Below, piece by piece: positions 1-6,138 of a stretch of DNA of 6,590 bases (its first letter is position 1; every line of letters starts with the position of its first letter). The DNA is taken from positions 1 to 6,590 of the forward strand of contig JALWCD010000216.1 in NCBI GenBank assembly GCA_027036915.1, in the 5' to 3' direction. The translations under genes and the position numbers were made by a program. The notes below the pieces were generated by a model. That model was given only the letters and a program-made list of their open reading frames with translations, was not told where the DNA came from and searched no databases. Origin of the DNA: Thermodesulfatator sp. (lineage in GTDB: Bacteria > Desulfobacterota > Thermodesulfobacteria > Thermodesulfobacteriales > Thermodesulfobacteriaceae).

Positions 1-400
1 GCTCCAGGTCCACCCAGCGGTCCCCCACCACATAGGCCCGGGAGAGATCGAGAGACAACTCCTCAGCGGCTTTGAGGACCAGACCGGGCTCCGGCTTGCG
101 GCATCGGCAACCCGCTTCCGGGGCATGCAGACACACATAGACGCCGTCCACCTCCGCGCCCGCGGCAGCGAGCCTCCGCAGAAGTTCCCGGTTGACCTCA
201 TGCACCAGGCTTTCCGGAAAATATCCCCGGGCCGGGCCGCTCTGGTTGGTCACGATCACCACCGCAAAGCCCGCCTCCTTAAGGAGCCTTATCCCCTCCG
301 CGGCCCCGGGAAGGAGCCTCAGACGGGAAAGATGATTGAGGTAACCCACCTCCTCGTTTATGGTGCCGTCCCGATCCAGGAAAACCACGGGTCTTTTCAT
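1..400 (-). CDS. gmhB: D-glycero-beta-D-manno-heptose-1,7-bisphosphate 7-phosphatase, 3' end outside window
   Basis: This cytoplasmic HAD-superfamily phosphatase removes the 7-phosphate of heptose 1,7-bisphosphate, a step toward ADP-heptose for the LPS inner core. The 133 residues visible carry the HAD nucleophile motif DRDGT at 9-13 (Asp9 nucleophile, Asp11 acid/base), TNQSG at 51-55, a compact zinc loop with Cys90, His92, Cys98 and Cys100, then RKPEPG at 101-106 and GDRWVD at 126-131. This order is diagnostic of GmhB. The family is usually about 175-190 residues, so roughly 45-55 C-terminal residues lie beyond the left edge. The ATG overlaps the waaF stop as ATGA, which supports this start and translational coupling. 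waaF upstream acts later in the same pathway. A histidinol-phosphatase-type HAD enzyme is the nearest alternative, but the heptosyltransferase neighbour favours GmhB. Confidence 0.93.
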   Translation of the reverse strand, partial: MKRPVVFLDRDGTINEEVGYLNHLSRLRLLPGAAEGIRLLKEAGFAVVIVTNQSGPARGYFPESLVHEVNRELLRRLAAAGAEVDGVYVCLHAPEAGCRCRKPEPGLVLKAAEELSLDLSRAYVVGDRWVDLE

Positions 401-1362
401 GTTTCGCAGACCTCCCGGATGGCTTGCAAAACCTCCTCCACCGAGATTTCCGTAAGACACCGGTAGCCCCGGTCGCAGGTCCTCCGGAGACAGGGGCTGC
501 AGGACAGGGGTTTCCGCACCACCCGCGCCCTGAGATTCAGGGGACCGGTGGCCTCGGGATCGGTGGAACCGAAGATGGCCACCTGGGGACGCCCCAGGGC
601 CGCGGCCACGTGCATGAGACCGGAATCATTGGAGACGAAGACCGCGGCTTTCTCGATGATCGCGGCCGCGGTGGCCACATCCGTCCGGCCGCAGAGATTC
701 CGCACGCGGGAAAGTCCTGCGACCAGCGCCTCTCCAGCCGGCCTTTCGACTGCCCCGCCCACCAGGGCCACGGACCAGCCCTCCCGCAGGAGGGCCTCGG
801 CAAGCCCCCGAAACCTTTCCACCGGCCAGCGCTTGGCCGGCCCGTAGGCCGCCCCCGGGGCCAGAACCGCCAGAGGCCCGGAAAGCCCGAAAAGTAGCTC
901 ACCGGCCCTCTTTCGGGCCGAAGAGGAAAGAAAAAGCCTGAGCCTCCGGTCCCTCACCCGCACCCCTAGGACCTCAAGAAGACGGAGGTAGTAGTCCCGC
1001 TGATGGAGTCTTTCCCGGGGCCGGGGCACGGCCCGGGTGAGAAGGGGGGATCTTCCATCCCCGGCATAGCCCAGGCGCTCGGGTATCCCGGAAAGGAAGT
1101 AGATCAGCGCCGAGGAGAGGGAATTGGTAAGAAGAAGCCCGGCGGAGAAGGCGTGCCGCTTAAGCTCTTTTGCCGTGCGAAAGAGGCCCAACCTTCCCTC
1201 GCTTAAAGGAATGAAGCCCTTTACCCCGGGGAAGGCCTCAAAGAGGGGCTTAAGGTATTTGCGGCCGAGGAGCACGATCTCCCTTTCTCCGGCCAGCGCA
1301 GAGAGGGCCGGCGTGGCCATCACCGCGTCCCCCAGCCAGTTCGGCAACCTCACCACCCACAT
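397..1362 (-). CDS. waaF: ADP-heptose:LPS heptosyltransferase II (GT9 family)
   Basis: This 321-residue glycosyltransferase family 9 protein is predicted to transfer heptose from ADP-heptose to the growing LPS inner core at the cytoplasmic face of the inner membrane. The N-terminus reads RLPNWLGDAVMATPAL (5-20), the acceptor-side motif with the conserved Asp12. The donor half has APGAAYGPAKRWP (168-180), the classic WaaF loop with Lys177, and SNDSGLMHVAAALG (244-257). Near the C-terminus four cysteines (288, 291, 296, 302) form the Cys-rich tail common in WaaF-type sequences, followed by EISVEEV. Length is near the usual 320-350. The ATG lies 5 nt after the truD stop, with an AAGG ribosome site overlapping that stop codon. 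The 3' end overlaps gmhB by 4 nt. WaaF is preferred over WaaC or WaaQ because of the PNWLGDAVM and PGAAYGPAKRWP wording; acceptor specificity cannot be proved from sequence. Confidence 0.92.
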   Translation of the reverse strand: MWVVRLPNWLGDAVMATPALSALAGEREIVLLGRKYLKPLFEAFPGVKGFIPLSEGRLGLFRTAKELKRHAFSAGLLLTNSLSSALIYFLSGIPERLGYAGDGRSPLLTRAVPRPRERLHQRDYYLRLLEVLGVRVRDRRLRLFLSSSARKRAGELLFGLSGPLAVLAPGAAYGPAKRWPVERFRGLAEALLREGWSVALVGGAVERPAGEALVAGLSRVRNLCGRTDVATAAAIIEKAAVFVSNDSGLMHVAAALGRPQVAIFGSTDPEATGPLNLRARVVRKPLSCSPCLRRTCDRGYRCLTEISVEEVLQAIREVCET

Positions 1363-1367
1363 CGACC

Positions 1368-2546
1368 TTAGCTTACCACAGATCCGAAGGGGTAACGGAA
1401 AATACGCTTGAGAACCAGGGTGGCGTAGGAGCCCCGGGGCAGGAAAAACCGCAGTCGCACATCCCGGACCGAGGGCTCCTTTCTTTCCAGAATTTCGCAG
1501 GAAAGGTCGCCGGGAAAGACCACCGCCTCCCGGGGATAGGTCTTGAAGATGAGGCCCTTGACTAGGGTGCGAAGGCGGGAAAGCCCCGGGATGCCCTCCC
1601 GCCGGAGCACCTCCTCGTAAAGTCCCCGGAGGTCTTCGGAGAGTTTGAGCCTGGGGCTCGGAAGCGGAAGCCTTAAGGCCGAAAGCTCCTCCCTGACCTC
1701 CGGCGGCAACTCCTGATAGAAAAAGAATTCCCCCAGAAGATAGGGCAGGCGAAAATGCACCAGCCCTCTTTTTTCGAGATAAAGCTTGAGGATCTCGTTC
1801 CAGAGGTAGGCCTGATAGGCGTGGGCCAGCATCAGGAGATACTCCGAATCCACCAGGCCGAAAGCCCTTTTAAAGGTTCGTTTACTCGGACGGTGGGAGG
1901 CCAGAAATTCCACCAGACGCTTCTCCCAGGGGCTGGGAGCCAGGGGAAGACAGGGCTTCACTTCTGGCCAGTGACGACGCAGGCACTCCCGGAAACGTTC
2001 CGTTCGCCGGTAATCATAATGGGAACCTTCTACCAGCAGAAGATAGAGCGCCCTTTCGAGGTTTCCCCGCACGGCCTCCCGGGCGGCAAAGCCCTGGCGG
2101 TGACGGACCGAGCCGAAGCGCTGCTCATCGAAATAGTTGGGTACGCCAAATTGGCGCACGGCCTCAACCTCGCGCGCCAGTTCCTCCTCCGAAAGCGCCA
2201 CCTCCCGGACCGTAATCTCAAAGAGGTTTCCCCGGAGACGGGCCTTGGACATGGGGGAGGAGACTTGTCCCAGGTACTCCAGGTGCCAGTCCCGGCCGTG
2301 CAGGTCCTTTTTGGGCCCCCCGGGGATGGTCACGAACTGGTAGGAAACCGCATGGCGATCCTTTAAGCCCCCGTAACCCAGAACATCCTGACGGAGGCGA
2401 AGCCGGCGTGCGATTTCCCCCAGAACATCCCAGGTGGTGAGCCCTCGCTTTCTGAGCCGGTAAAGGGCGTACTCTCCCCGGCCCTCGGGATGGATGTCGG
2501 CCACTTCATAGACCACGAAATCCTCCGGTCGGCTCTTGATCCGCAT
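1368..2546 (-). CDS. truD: tRNA pseudouridine(13) synthase TruD
   Basis: TruD isomerises U13 of certain tRNAs (tRNA-Glu in E. coli) to pseudouridine. The 392-residue protein begins with RIKSRPEDFVVYEV, the usual TruD opening. It carries the catalytic motif GYGGLKDRHAVSYQ at 57-70, with Asp63 as the predicted nucleophile. It continues with LRGNLFEITV (104-113) and PNYFDEQRFG (136-145), both family signatures. Length is above E. coli TruD (about 350) but typical of the wider family, which has a variable insertion domain. A purine-rich ribosome site, GGAAGGG, lies about 6 nt upstream of the ATG and supports this start. It is the first gene of the run truD-waaF-gmhB, although it has no functional link to LPS. 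It diverges from the GGDEF/EAL gene across 49 bp. Confidence 0.96.
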   Translation of the reverse strand: MRIKSRPEDFVVYEVADIHPEGRGEYALYRLRKRGLTTWDVLGEIARRLRLRQDVLGYGGLKDRHAVSYQFVTIPGGPKKDLHGRDWHLEYLGQVSSPMSKARLRGNLFEITVREVALSEEELAREVEAVRQFGVPNYFDEQRFGSVRHRQGFAAREAVRGNLERALYLLLVEGSHYDYRRTERFRECLRRHWPEVKPCLPLAPSPWEKRLVEFLASHRPSKRTFKRAFGLVDSEYLLMLAHAYQAYLWNEILKLYLEKRGLVHFRLPYLLGEFFFYQELPPEVREELSALRLPLPSPRLKLSEDLRGLYEEVLRREGIPGLSRLRTLVKGLIFKTYPREAVVFPGDLSCEILERKEPSVRDVRLRFFLPRGSYATLVLKRIFRYPFGSVVS

Positions 2547-2595
2547 GCTTTCCCTTCCGGCCCTTTCAAGTTATAAAGTTTTTCGGGGCCCTCTC
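2547..2595. promoter_or_regulatory. Divergent intergenic spacer with shared TATAA core (truD / EAL gene)
   Basis: This 49-bp spacer separates the divergent truD and GGDEF/EAL genes. TATAAA at 2572-2577 reads as a -10-like element on the plus strand, and its complement gives TTTATAA on the minus strand. It is the only AT-rich patch between the two starts. No good -35 sequence at 16-18 bp is visible for either direction, and the plus-strand gene has only a weak ribosome site (GGGGCC). The promoter assignment is therefore tentative. The truD ribosome site GGAAGGG lies at the left end of the spacer. Confidence 0.35.
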
Positions 2596-3930
2596 ATGGC
2601 CGAAGCGAAAGAAATCCTCCAAAAACGTCTTGCGGAGTGCGAGGAAGAACTCGCCCGCACCCGGGAACTTCTCCTTATAGACCCTGTGACCGGTTTTTTC
2701 AACGAGCGGGGTTTCCTGCGGGCCCTGAATGCCGAGCTGTCTCGCTGTCTGAGGGAGGGGACCTTCCTGGCCCTCACCCTGATAGAGATCCAGAATCTCG
2801 AGTCCATCCAGAACATTTACGGCCTCTACGGCGTGCAGAAAGTCCTGGCTTTCCTGGCCGAACATCTCAAGCGCCATCTCCGCCCTTATGATCTGCTGGG
2901 CATCACGGCCCATAACCTCCTCTGGGTGGTTTCGGCCATCAGGAAGACCGGGGAGGGGGCCCGGCTGGCCCAGAGGGTTTATCGGCTTCTCAACGAGCTG
3001 GTTTACGACGACCAGGAACTGGTTTTCCCGATTCGAACGGCGGTCATTACCCGGATCATCTGCGGCGGGGCCGCACCCGGTGAAATCCTCAACCAATCCC
3101 TGAAACTCCTACCCGAAGCGCGCCTGGTTCAGGAACCTCTGATCGTCCTCGGGGAAGAAACCCCCCGACAAAAAAGCCTGGAAAAAGAAATCTTCCGGGC
3201 CATCGCCCGGGGAGAACTGGCCGTGGCCCTTCAGCCGGTAATCAACATCCAGACCGGAAAGACCATCTTCTACGAGGTCCTGGCCCGCTTCATCTCGGAG
3301 GAGGACACCTTTTCCGCCGGGACCTTCATGCCCTCGGTAGAACACCTGGGGCTTTTCGAGGAACTCGATCGCCAGATCCTCTACAAGGCCATGGTGCTCC
3401 TCAAAGAATCTCCGGAAATCGGCCGGGTAGCCGTAAATATCTCCCAGGAATACGCCCTCCGGGAGCTCGGCAAAGACCTCCTGTCCTGGACCAAATCCAT
3501 CGGCATTTATCCCGAGGATCTCATCCTGGAAATCAACGAAAGGAAAGGCCCCTTCTCCCCCCTGACCCTCTCCTCGAAACTCAATTTCTTCAAGGCCGAG
3601 GGCTACACCCTCAGTCTCGACGACTTCGGCGTGGAGAGCGCCAATCTCTTTCTCCTGCGGGACATCCCCTGGGATCTGGTCAAGGTTGACGGGCGCTTTG
3701 TGCGGGGGCTTCTCACCAACGATTTTGATCGCCGGGTCCTGCGCTTTCTTGCGGACTGCGCCTCCCTTCTGGGATTCAAACTGGTGGCCGAACAGGTGGA
3801 AGAGGAAAGGATCCTTCGGGAGGTGGCCCGCTACGGGGTCCTTTACGCCCAGGGCTTCTATTGCGGAGAGCCGGAAATTATCCCGGAGACCAGGTTTTTG
3901 AAACCTCCGAGGATTAGGGGGGAGGGATAG
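2596..3930 (+). CDS. Degenerate-GGDEF / intact-EAL c-di-GMP phosphodiesterase
   Basis: Predicted to hydrolyse cyclic di-GMP to pGpG in the cytoplasm; no signal peptide or membrane segment is seen. Residues 1-25 look like a short coiled coil rich in Glu and Lys. A GGDEF domain (about 25-180) starts with the usual DPVTGFFNERGF (29-40), but AHNLL (105-109) stands where GGDEF should be, so it should not make c-di-GMP. An I-site-like RPYD (96-99) remains at the correct five-residue distance. The EAL domain (about 195-435) keeps the residues expected for catalysis: Glu227 (motif written EVL), Asn281, Glu312 and Glu315 (EINE), Asp342-Asp343 (DDFG), Lys363, Glu399 and Glu402 (AEQVE), Gln419. The ATG at 2596 is chosen; TTG 2536 or ATG 2545 would overlap truD and add a non-conserved tail. 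The partner pathway is unknown. Confidence 0.9.
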   Translation: MAEAKEILQKRLAECEEELARTRELLLIDPVTGFFNERGFLRALNAELSRCLREGTFLALTLIEIQNLESIQNIYGLYGVQKVLAFLAEHLKRHLRPYDLLGITAHNLLWVVSAIRKTGEGARLAQRVYRLLNELVYDDQELVFPIRTAVITRIICGGAAPGEILNQSLKLLPEARLVQEPLIVLGEETPRQKSLEKEIFRAIARGELAVALQPVINIQTGKTIFYEVLARFISEEDTFSAGTFMPSVEHLGLFEELDRQILYKAMVLLKESPEIGRVAVNISQEYALRELGKDLLSWTKSIGIYPEDLILEINERKGPFSPLTLSSKLNFFKAEGYTLSLDDFGVESANLFLLRDIPWDLVKVDGRFVRGLLTNDFDRRVLRFLADCASLLGFKLVAEQVEEERILREVARYGVLYAQGFYCGEPEIIPETRFLKPPRIRGEG

Positions 3931-3949
3931 TCCCTCCCCCCTAATCCTC
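3909..3949. terminator. Perfect 19-bp inverted repeat between convergent genes, probable bidirectional terminator
   Basis: The left arm, 3909-3927 (GAGGATTAGGGGGGAGGGA), is exactly complementary to the right arm at 3931-3949. The three-base loop, 3928-3930, is the TAG stop codon of the GGDEF/EAL gene. The left arm encodes that protein's last six residues, while the right arm lies three bases beyond the TAG stop of the cytochrome gene on the other strand. The hairpin can form in transcripts from either side, as expected of a shared terminator. Neither side has a T-tract after the stem, so a standard intrinsic mechanism is not assured; it could instead block read-through or protect 3' ends. Confidence 0.6.
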
Positions 3950-3952
3950 AGA

Positions 3953-5185
3953 CTAGAGCTCAGAATAAGTAATCTTTTTACTTTCGGTGTAAATCACATC
4001 GCACTTGCTACCTTTAATGCAATAAGAGGCCTTCACCTCCACCAGAACCTCTTCGGTATCTTTAGGCAGGGTGAAGAGGAAACGCTCCTCACGGGTCTTC
4101 ATGGGAGGCAGGGTGAGGTCCAGGATCTCCTTGATCTGCCAGGCCCCGTAACGCATACGGCCCTCGATGTCCAGACCGATCTCAAAATATTCCCTCTTTT
4201 CCTGATGAAGGATCTTTCCGCTCCGGGGATCTTTGGCGGTCACTTCCAGGACCACCTTGCCGGACCAGAGTCAGCCATCAGGGATCCGGTGTCCGGCCCG
4301 ATTGGTGAGAAAGGCCTCCACATTGACGGCCGGAATCCACTTACCCACCCCGTAACGGAAACCCTTTATCTCCGCCTGAAATCCTATTCCCTCCTTCACG
4401 ATCTCCAGGTCATGACCTCCAGGAAAACGGTGTCCCCGATCCTTGGCATACATGTGACATTCCTGACAGGTCTTCCTTCCGCCTAGAGAGATGTAAGCGT
4501 GGTAGTAGCTCTGAGAAAGGGTATTGCACATGGTGCTTTCGCCGTCGGAAGCCACATAAACGCCATGGCACCAGGCACAAAAGGCCGCGCTTTTAAGGGT
4601 GGGGGTATATTCCGTGGGATGTTCGGCCTCCACATCCTCATTGGCGGTGTAGATGGCTTGAGGATCCGGTTCCCCGAACCAACCCGGAGAGGACCGGTGG
4701 ACCACAATGTTGTGACAGGCGTAACAGGTAATGTTAAGCTTTGAAAGTTTGGCCTTCACTTTCTCAAAACGCGCCTCGTCCTTGGCTTCCTTGGCCTTTT
4801 TGGCCTCAATCATCAGGTCCGCAATCTCTAAAGCCAGCCTTTCAGTAGCATACTTAATCTGAGGCAGGTGACAGTCCAGGCATTTCAGAATTTCCTTTTT
4901 GTTGAGCTCCTTCTGCCATTCCTTGGGCACACCCACCACGAAGAAGTTGGCTATCCCCTTAATGGAATCCACCATGGAACGGGCGTGAAAGGACTCCTCC
5001 CATTCCTCATAAATCTCCTCATGACATTCCATACACTTTCTGGAACTGAAGGTTTCCACAAATTCATCGAAATCATCAATAAGCTTACCGGTAGGAAGAT
5101 CCAACTTCTTTCCGTTAGACTGCAGGGGCAAAACTATCCAGAAAAAAGAAAAGATCAAGAAAAACAAAAGGCTCCTTTTCAGCAT
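3953..5185 (-). CDS. Secreted pentaheme cytochrome c with in-frame UGA read as selenocysteine (ExtKL-like)
   Basis: I read this as one 410-residue selenoprotein. A signal peptide (basic MLKR, then a hydrophobic run to about residue 20) sends it outside the cytoplasm. Five CXXCH heme sites follow: CMECH 51-55, CLDCH 102-106, CYACH 154-158, CAWCH 203-207, CQECH 240-244. GHRFPGGH (251-258) and AGHRIPDG (297-304) offer His that could be distal heme ligands. The codon after GHRIPDG is TGA (4271-4273); the same frame stays open for 105 codons of well-formed protein (LWSGKVVLEV...) to TAG. The second half has only a GTG codon (4255) without a ribosome site, arguing against a separate gene. The arrangement recalls the ExtKL cytochrome of Geobacter selenite/tellurite reduction loci (from memory). 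Role: electron transfer outside the cytoplasm; substrate unknown. Alternatives are a nonsense-mutated pseudogene or a genuine stop at residue 304. Strong AAGGAGGT ribosome site; own promoter. Confidence 0.78.
4238..4273 (-). promoter_or_regulatory. Putative SECIS element with its UGA codon
   Basis: Numbering mRNA bases after the UGA (4273-4271), bases 5-8 (GGUC) pair with 30-33 (GACC), giving a 4-bp lower stem. After an internal loop, bases 14-16 (AGG) pair with 21-23 (CCU), closing a UGGU apical loop at 17-20. C12-G24 can extend the upper stem if A13 bulges. Bacterial SECIS elements sit inside the coding region just after the UGA, with a short upper stem and a G-containing apical loop roughly 16-37 nt downstream; this hairpin fits those limits. 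The stems are short and this was folded by eye, so SelB recognition is inferred, not shown. Confidence 0.5.
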
Positions 5186-5191
5186 ATTCCA

Positions 5192-5199
5192 ACCTCCTT
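5192..5199 (-). promoter_or_regulatory. Strong ribosome binding site of the cytochrome gene
   Basis: Read on the minus strand this is AAGGAGGT, a near-perfect anti-16S match, with 6 bases between it and the ATG at 5185. It fixes the start of the cytochrome and its signal peptide. It is the strongest ribosome site in the window and contrasts with the absence of any such site before the GTG at 4255. Confidence 0.85.
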
Positions 5200-5212
5200 C
5201 CTTTTTTTCATT

Positions 5213-5241
5213 AGTAGAGCTTTTAAAAATCGGATTGTCAA
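5213..5241 (-). promoter_or_regulatory. Sigma70-type promoter for the cytochrome gene
   Basis: On the minus strand a perfect -35 box TTGACA (5241-5236) is followed by a 17-bp spacer and a -10-like TCTACT (5218-5213, four of six consensus bases). Transcription would start near 5206, leaving about 20 nt of leader that contains the AAGGAGGT ribosome site. The surrounding 119-bp gap (5186-5304) is AT-rich. The cytochrome therefore appears to be transcribed separately from the queH/DUF2905 pair upstream. No clear operator repeat is seen. Confidence 0.55.
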
Positions 5242-5304
5242 GACGAAAAAAGAGTATGGCAGATTTTAAGCAGTTTAATCTTCAGAAAAAGCGATAGTTA
5301 GAAT

Positions 5305-5526
5305 TTATCTCCTTAAAAGGTTTAGAACTAAAGTTAAAATCAGGCTTAACAGAAGACAGGTGACCAGGGGAAAGTAGAAGGTGAAGTTGCCCCGGCGAAT
5401 GAGGATGTCTCCGGGGAGGCGGGGAAGCTGGGAAAGCTTGGGGACCAGGATCATAAGGATCCCGGCGAGGACCAAAAAGATCCCGAAAAGAACGAGCATC
5501 TTTCCCATCTCGGAGAAAGGGTTCAT
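5305..5526 (-). CDS. Small DUF2905 family membrane protein
   Basis: This 73-residue protein has two hydrophobic segments, about residues 10-28 and 51-69, separated by a loop containing LPRLPGDILIRRGNFTFYFP. The LPGDI motif with the following basic, aromatic stretch is characteristic of the DUF2905 family of small inner-membrane proteins, whose length is typically about 70 residues, so the gene looks complete. The function of the family is not known. The ATG overlaps the queH stop codon as ATGA, implying translational coupling and a shared transcript. No terminator hairpin is evident in the AT-rich sequence after its TAA. Confidence 0.85.
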   Translation of the reverse strand: MNPFSEMGKMLVLFGIFLVLAGILMILVPKLSQLPRLPGDILIRRGNFTFYFPLVTCLLLSLILTLVLNLLRR

Positions 5527-6074
5527 GAGGCCCTCCTCCGGCGGTATTTCTTGTCGTAGCGTTCCTCCTCACTGAAGATGCAGCCGCAGTAGGGCTGGCG
5601 ATAGATGCCGAGTTCCGCGGCCTCCCTCTGGCCCCGGCGATAGCCCTCACGAAAATCGCGGTAGAGAAAAGTGAGCCCGAAACGACGGGCTAGGGCTTCC
5701 CCGATCTCCCGCACCAGGTCGTGCTTCTGAAAGGGGCTGTAAAGGAGGGTGGTGGAGAAGGCTGAAAAACCCTCCTCCCGCGCAAGCCTTGCGGTCTCCT
5801 TGAGGCGCAGATAGTAGCAGACCTCGCAGCGGTCCTCCTCCCGGAAAACCACCTCCCGCAAGAACTCCCGCAGACCGTATTCCCGATTCCAGATGACCTC
5901 AAGGTCTCTCTTTTCCGCGACCTCGCGCAGGGCCGAGATCCGCCGCCGAAACTCCCGGTAGGGATGGATGTTGGGATTGTAAAAGAAACCCACGGGTTCC
6001 AGGCCCTCCTCCCGGAGGACCCTCAAGGGGTAAAGGGTGCAGGGGCCGCAGCAGGTGTGAAGCAGGATCCTCAT
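5523..6074 (-). CDS. queH: Epoxyqueuosine reductase QueH
   Basis: QueH reduces epoxyqueuosine to queuosine in the wobble position of GUN-anticodon tRNAs, the last step of the pathway, and is the non-homologous alternative to cobalamin-dependent QueG. The 183-residue cytoplasmic protein opens with MRILLHTCCGPC, with Cys8, Cys9 and Cys12. It continues with FYNPNIHPYREF (31-42), RCEVCYYLRL (82-91, Cys83 and Cys86), STTLLYSP (107-114) and QPYCGC (160-165, Cys163 and Cys165). These cysteines match the family's metal and iron-sulfur ligands. The ATG at 6074 is chosen because family members begin almost directly at the MRILLHxCC motif. A GTG at 6161 in the same frame would add 29 unrelated residues and overlap the divergent gene. 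The ribosome site is weak (GCGGA, close to the ATG). It overlaps the DUF2905 gene downstream by 4 nt. Confidence 0.95.
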   Translation of the reverse strand: MRILLHTCCGPCTLYPLRVLREEGLEPVGFFYNPNIHPYREFRRRISALREVAEKRDLEVIWNREYGLREFLREVVFREEDRCEVCYYLRLKETARLAREEGFSAFSTTLLYSPFQKHDLVREIGEALARRFGLTFLYRDFREGYRRGQREAAELGIYRQPYCGCIFSEEERYDKKYRRRRAS

Positions 6075-6138
6075 TCCGCTTAAAAATTTAACCCTCCCCC
6101 GGGGTTTGCTCCAGGGCGGAAAATGATATTCTATACTC
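6075..6138. promoter_or_regulatory. Divergent spacer between queH and the AAA-ATPase gene
   Basis: The 64-bp spacer contains an AT-rich near-palindromic patch, TTAAAAATTTAA at 6080-6091, close to queH, and AT-rich sequence with TATACT at 6132-6137 immediately before the ATPase ATG. It must contain promoters for both genes if they are separately transcribed, but no convincing -35/-10 pair with standard spacing is seen for either direction. TATACT lies too near the ATG to serve as its -10 box. Confidence 0.25.

Noticed and set aside
424..897. Plus-strand open frames opposite waaF, and similar ones opposite truD, queH and the cytochrome
   Set aside because: They are antisense shadows in GC-rich genes with no recognisable domain or ribosome site.
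2536..2595. Upstream TTG (2536) or ATG (2545) start for the GGDEF/EAL gene
   Set aside because: These overlap the start of truD and add a tail without family support; ATG 2596 gives the natural start of the coiled-coil/GGDEF region.
3892..3906. Small inverted repeat AGGTTT/AAACCT near the end of the EAL gene
   Set aside because: Six AT-rich pairs inside coding sequence are weak and readily expected by chance next to the much stronger 19-bp hairpin.
3953..4255. Separate 100-residue gene starting at GTG 4255
   Set aside because: No ribosome site precedes the GTG, the start falls inside a conserved-looking strand continuing from the cytochrome, and it is in the same frame with only TGA between. 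It is better explained as the C-terminal part of a selenoprotein.
6132..6137. TATACT as the -10 box of the AAA-ATPase gene
   Set aside because: It ends one base before the ATG, so transcription would begin inside the coding sequence.
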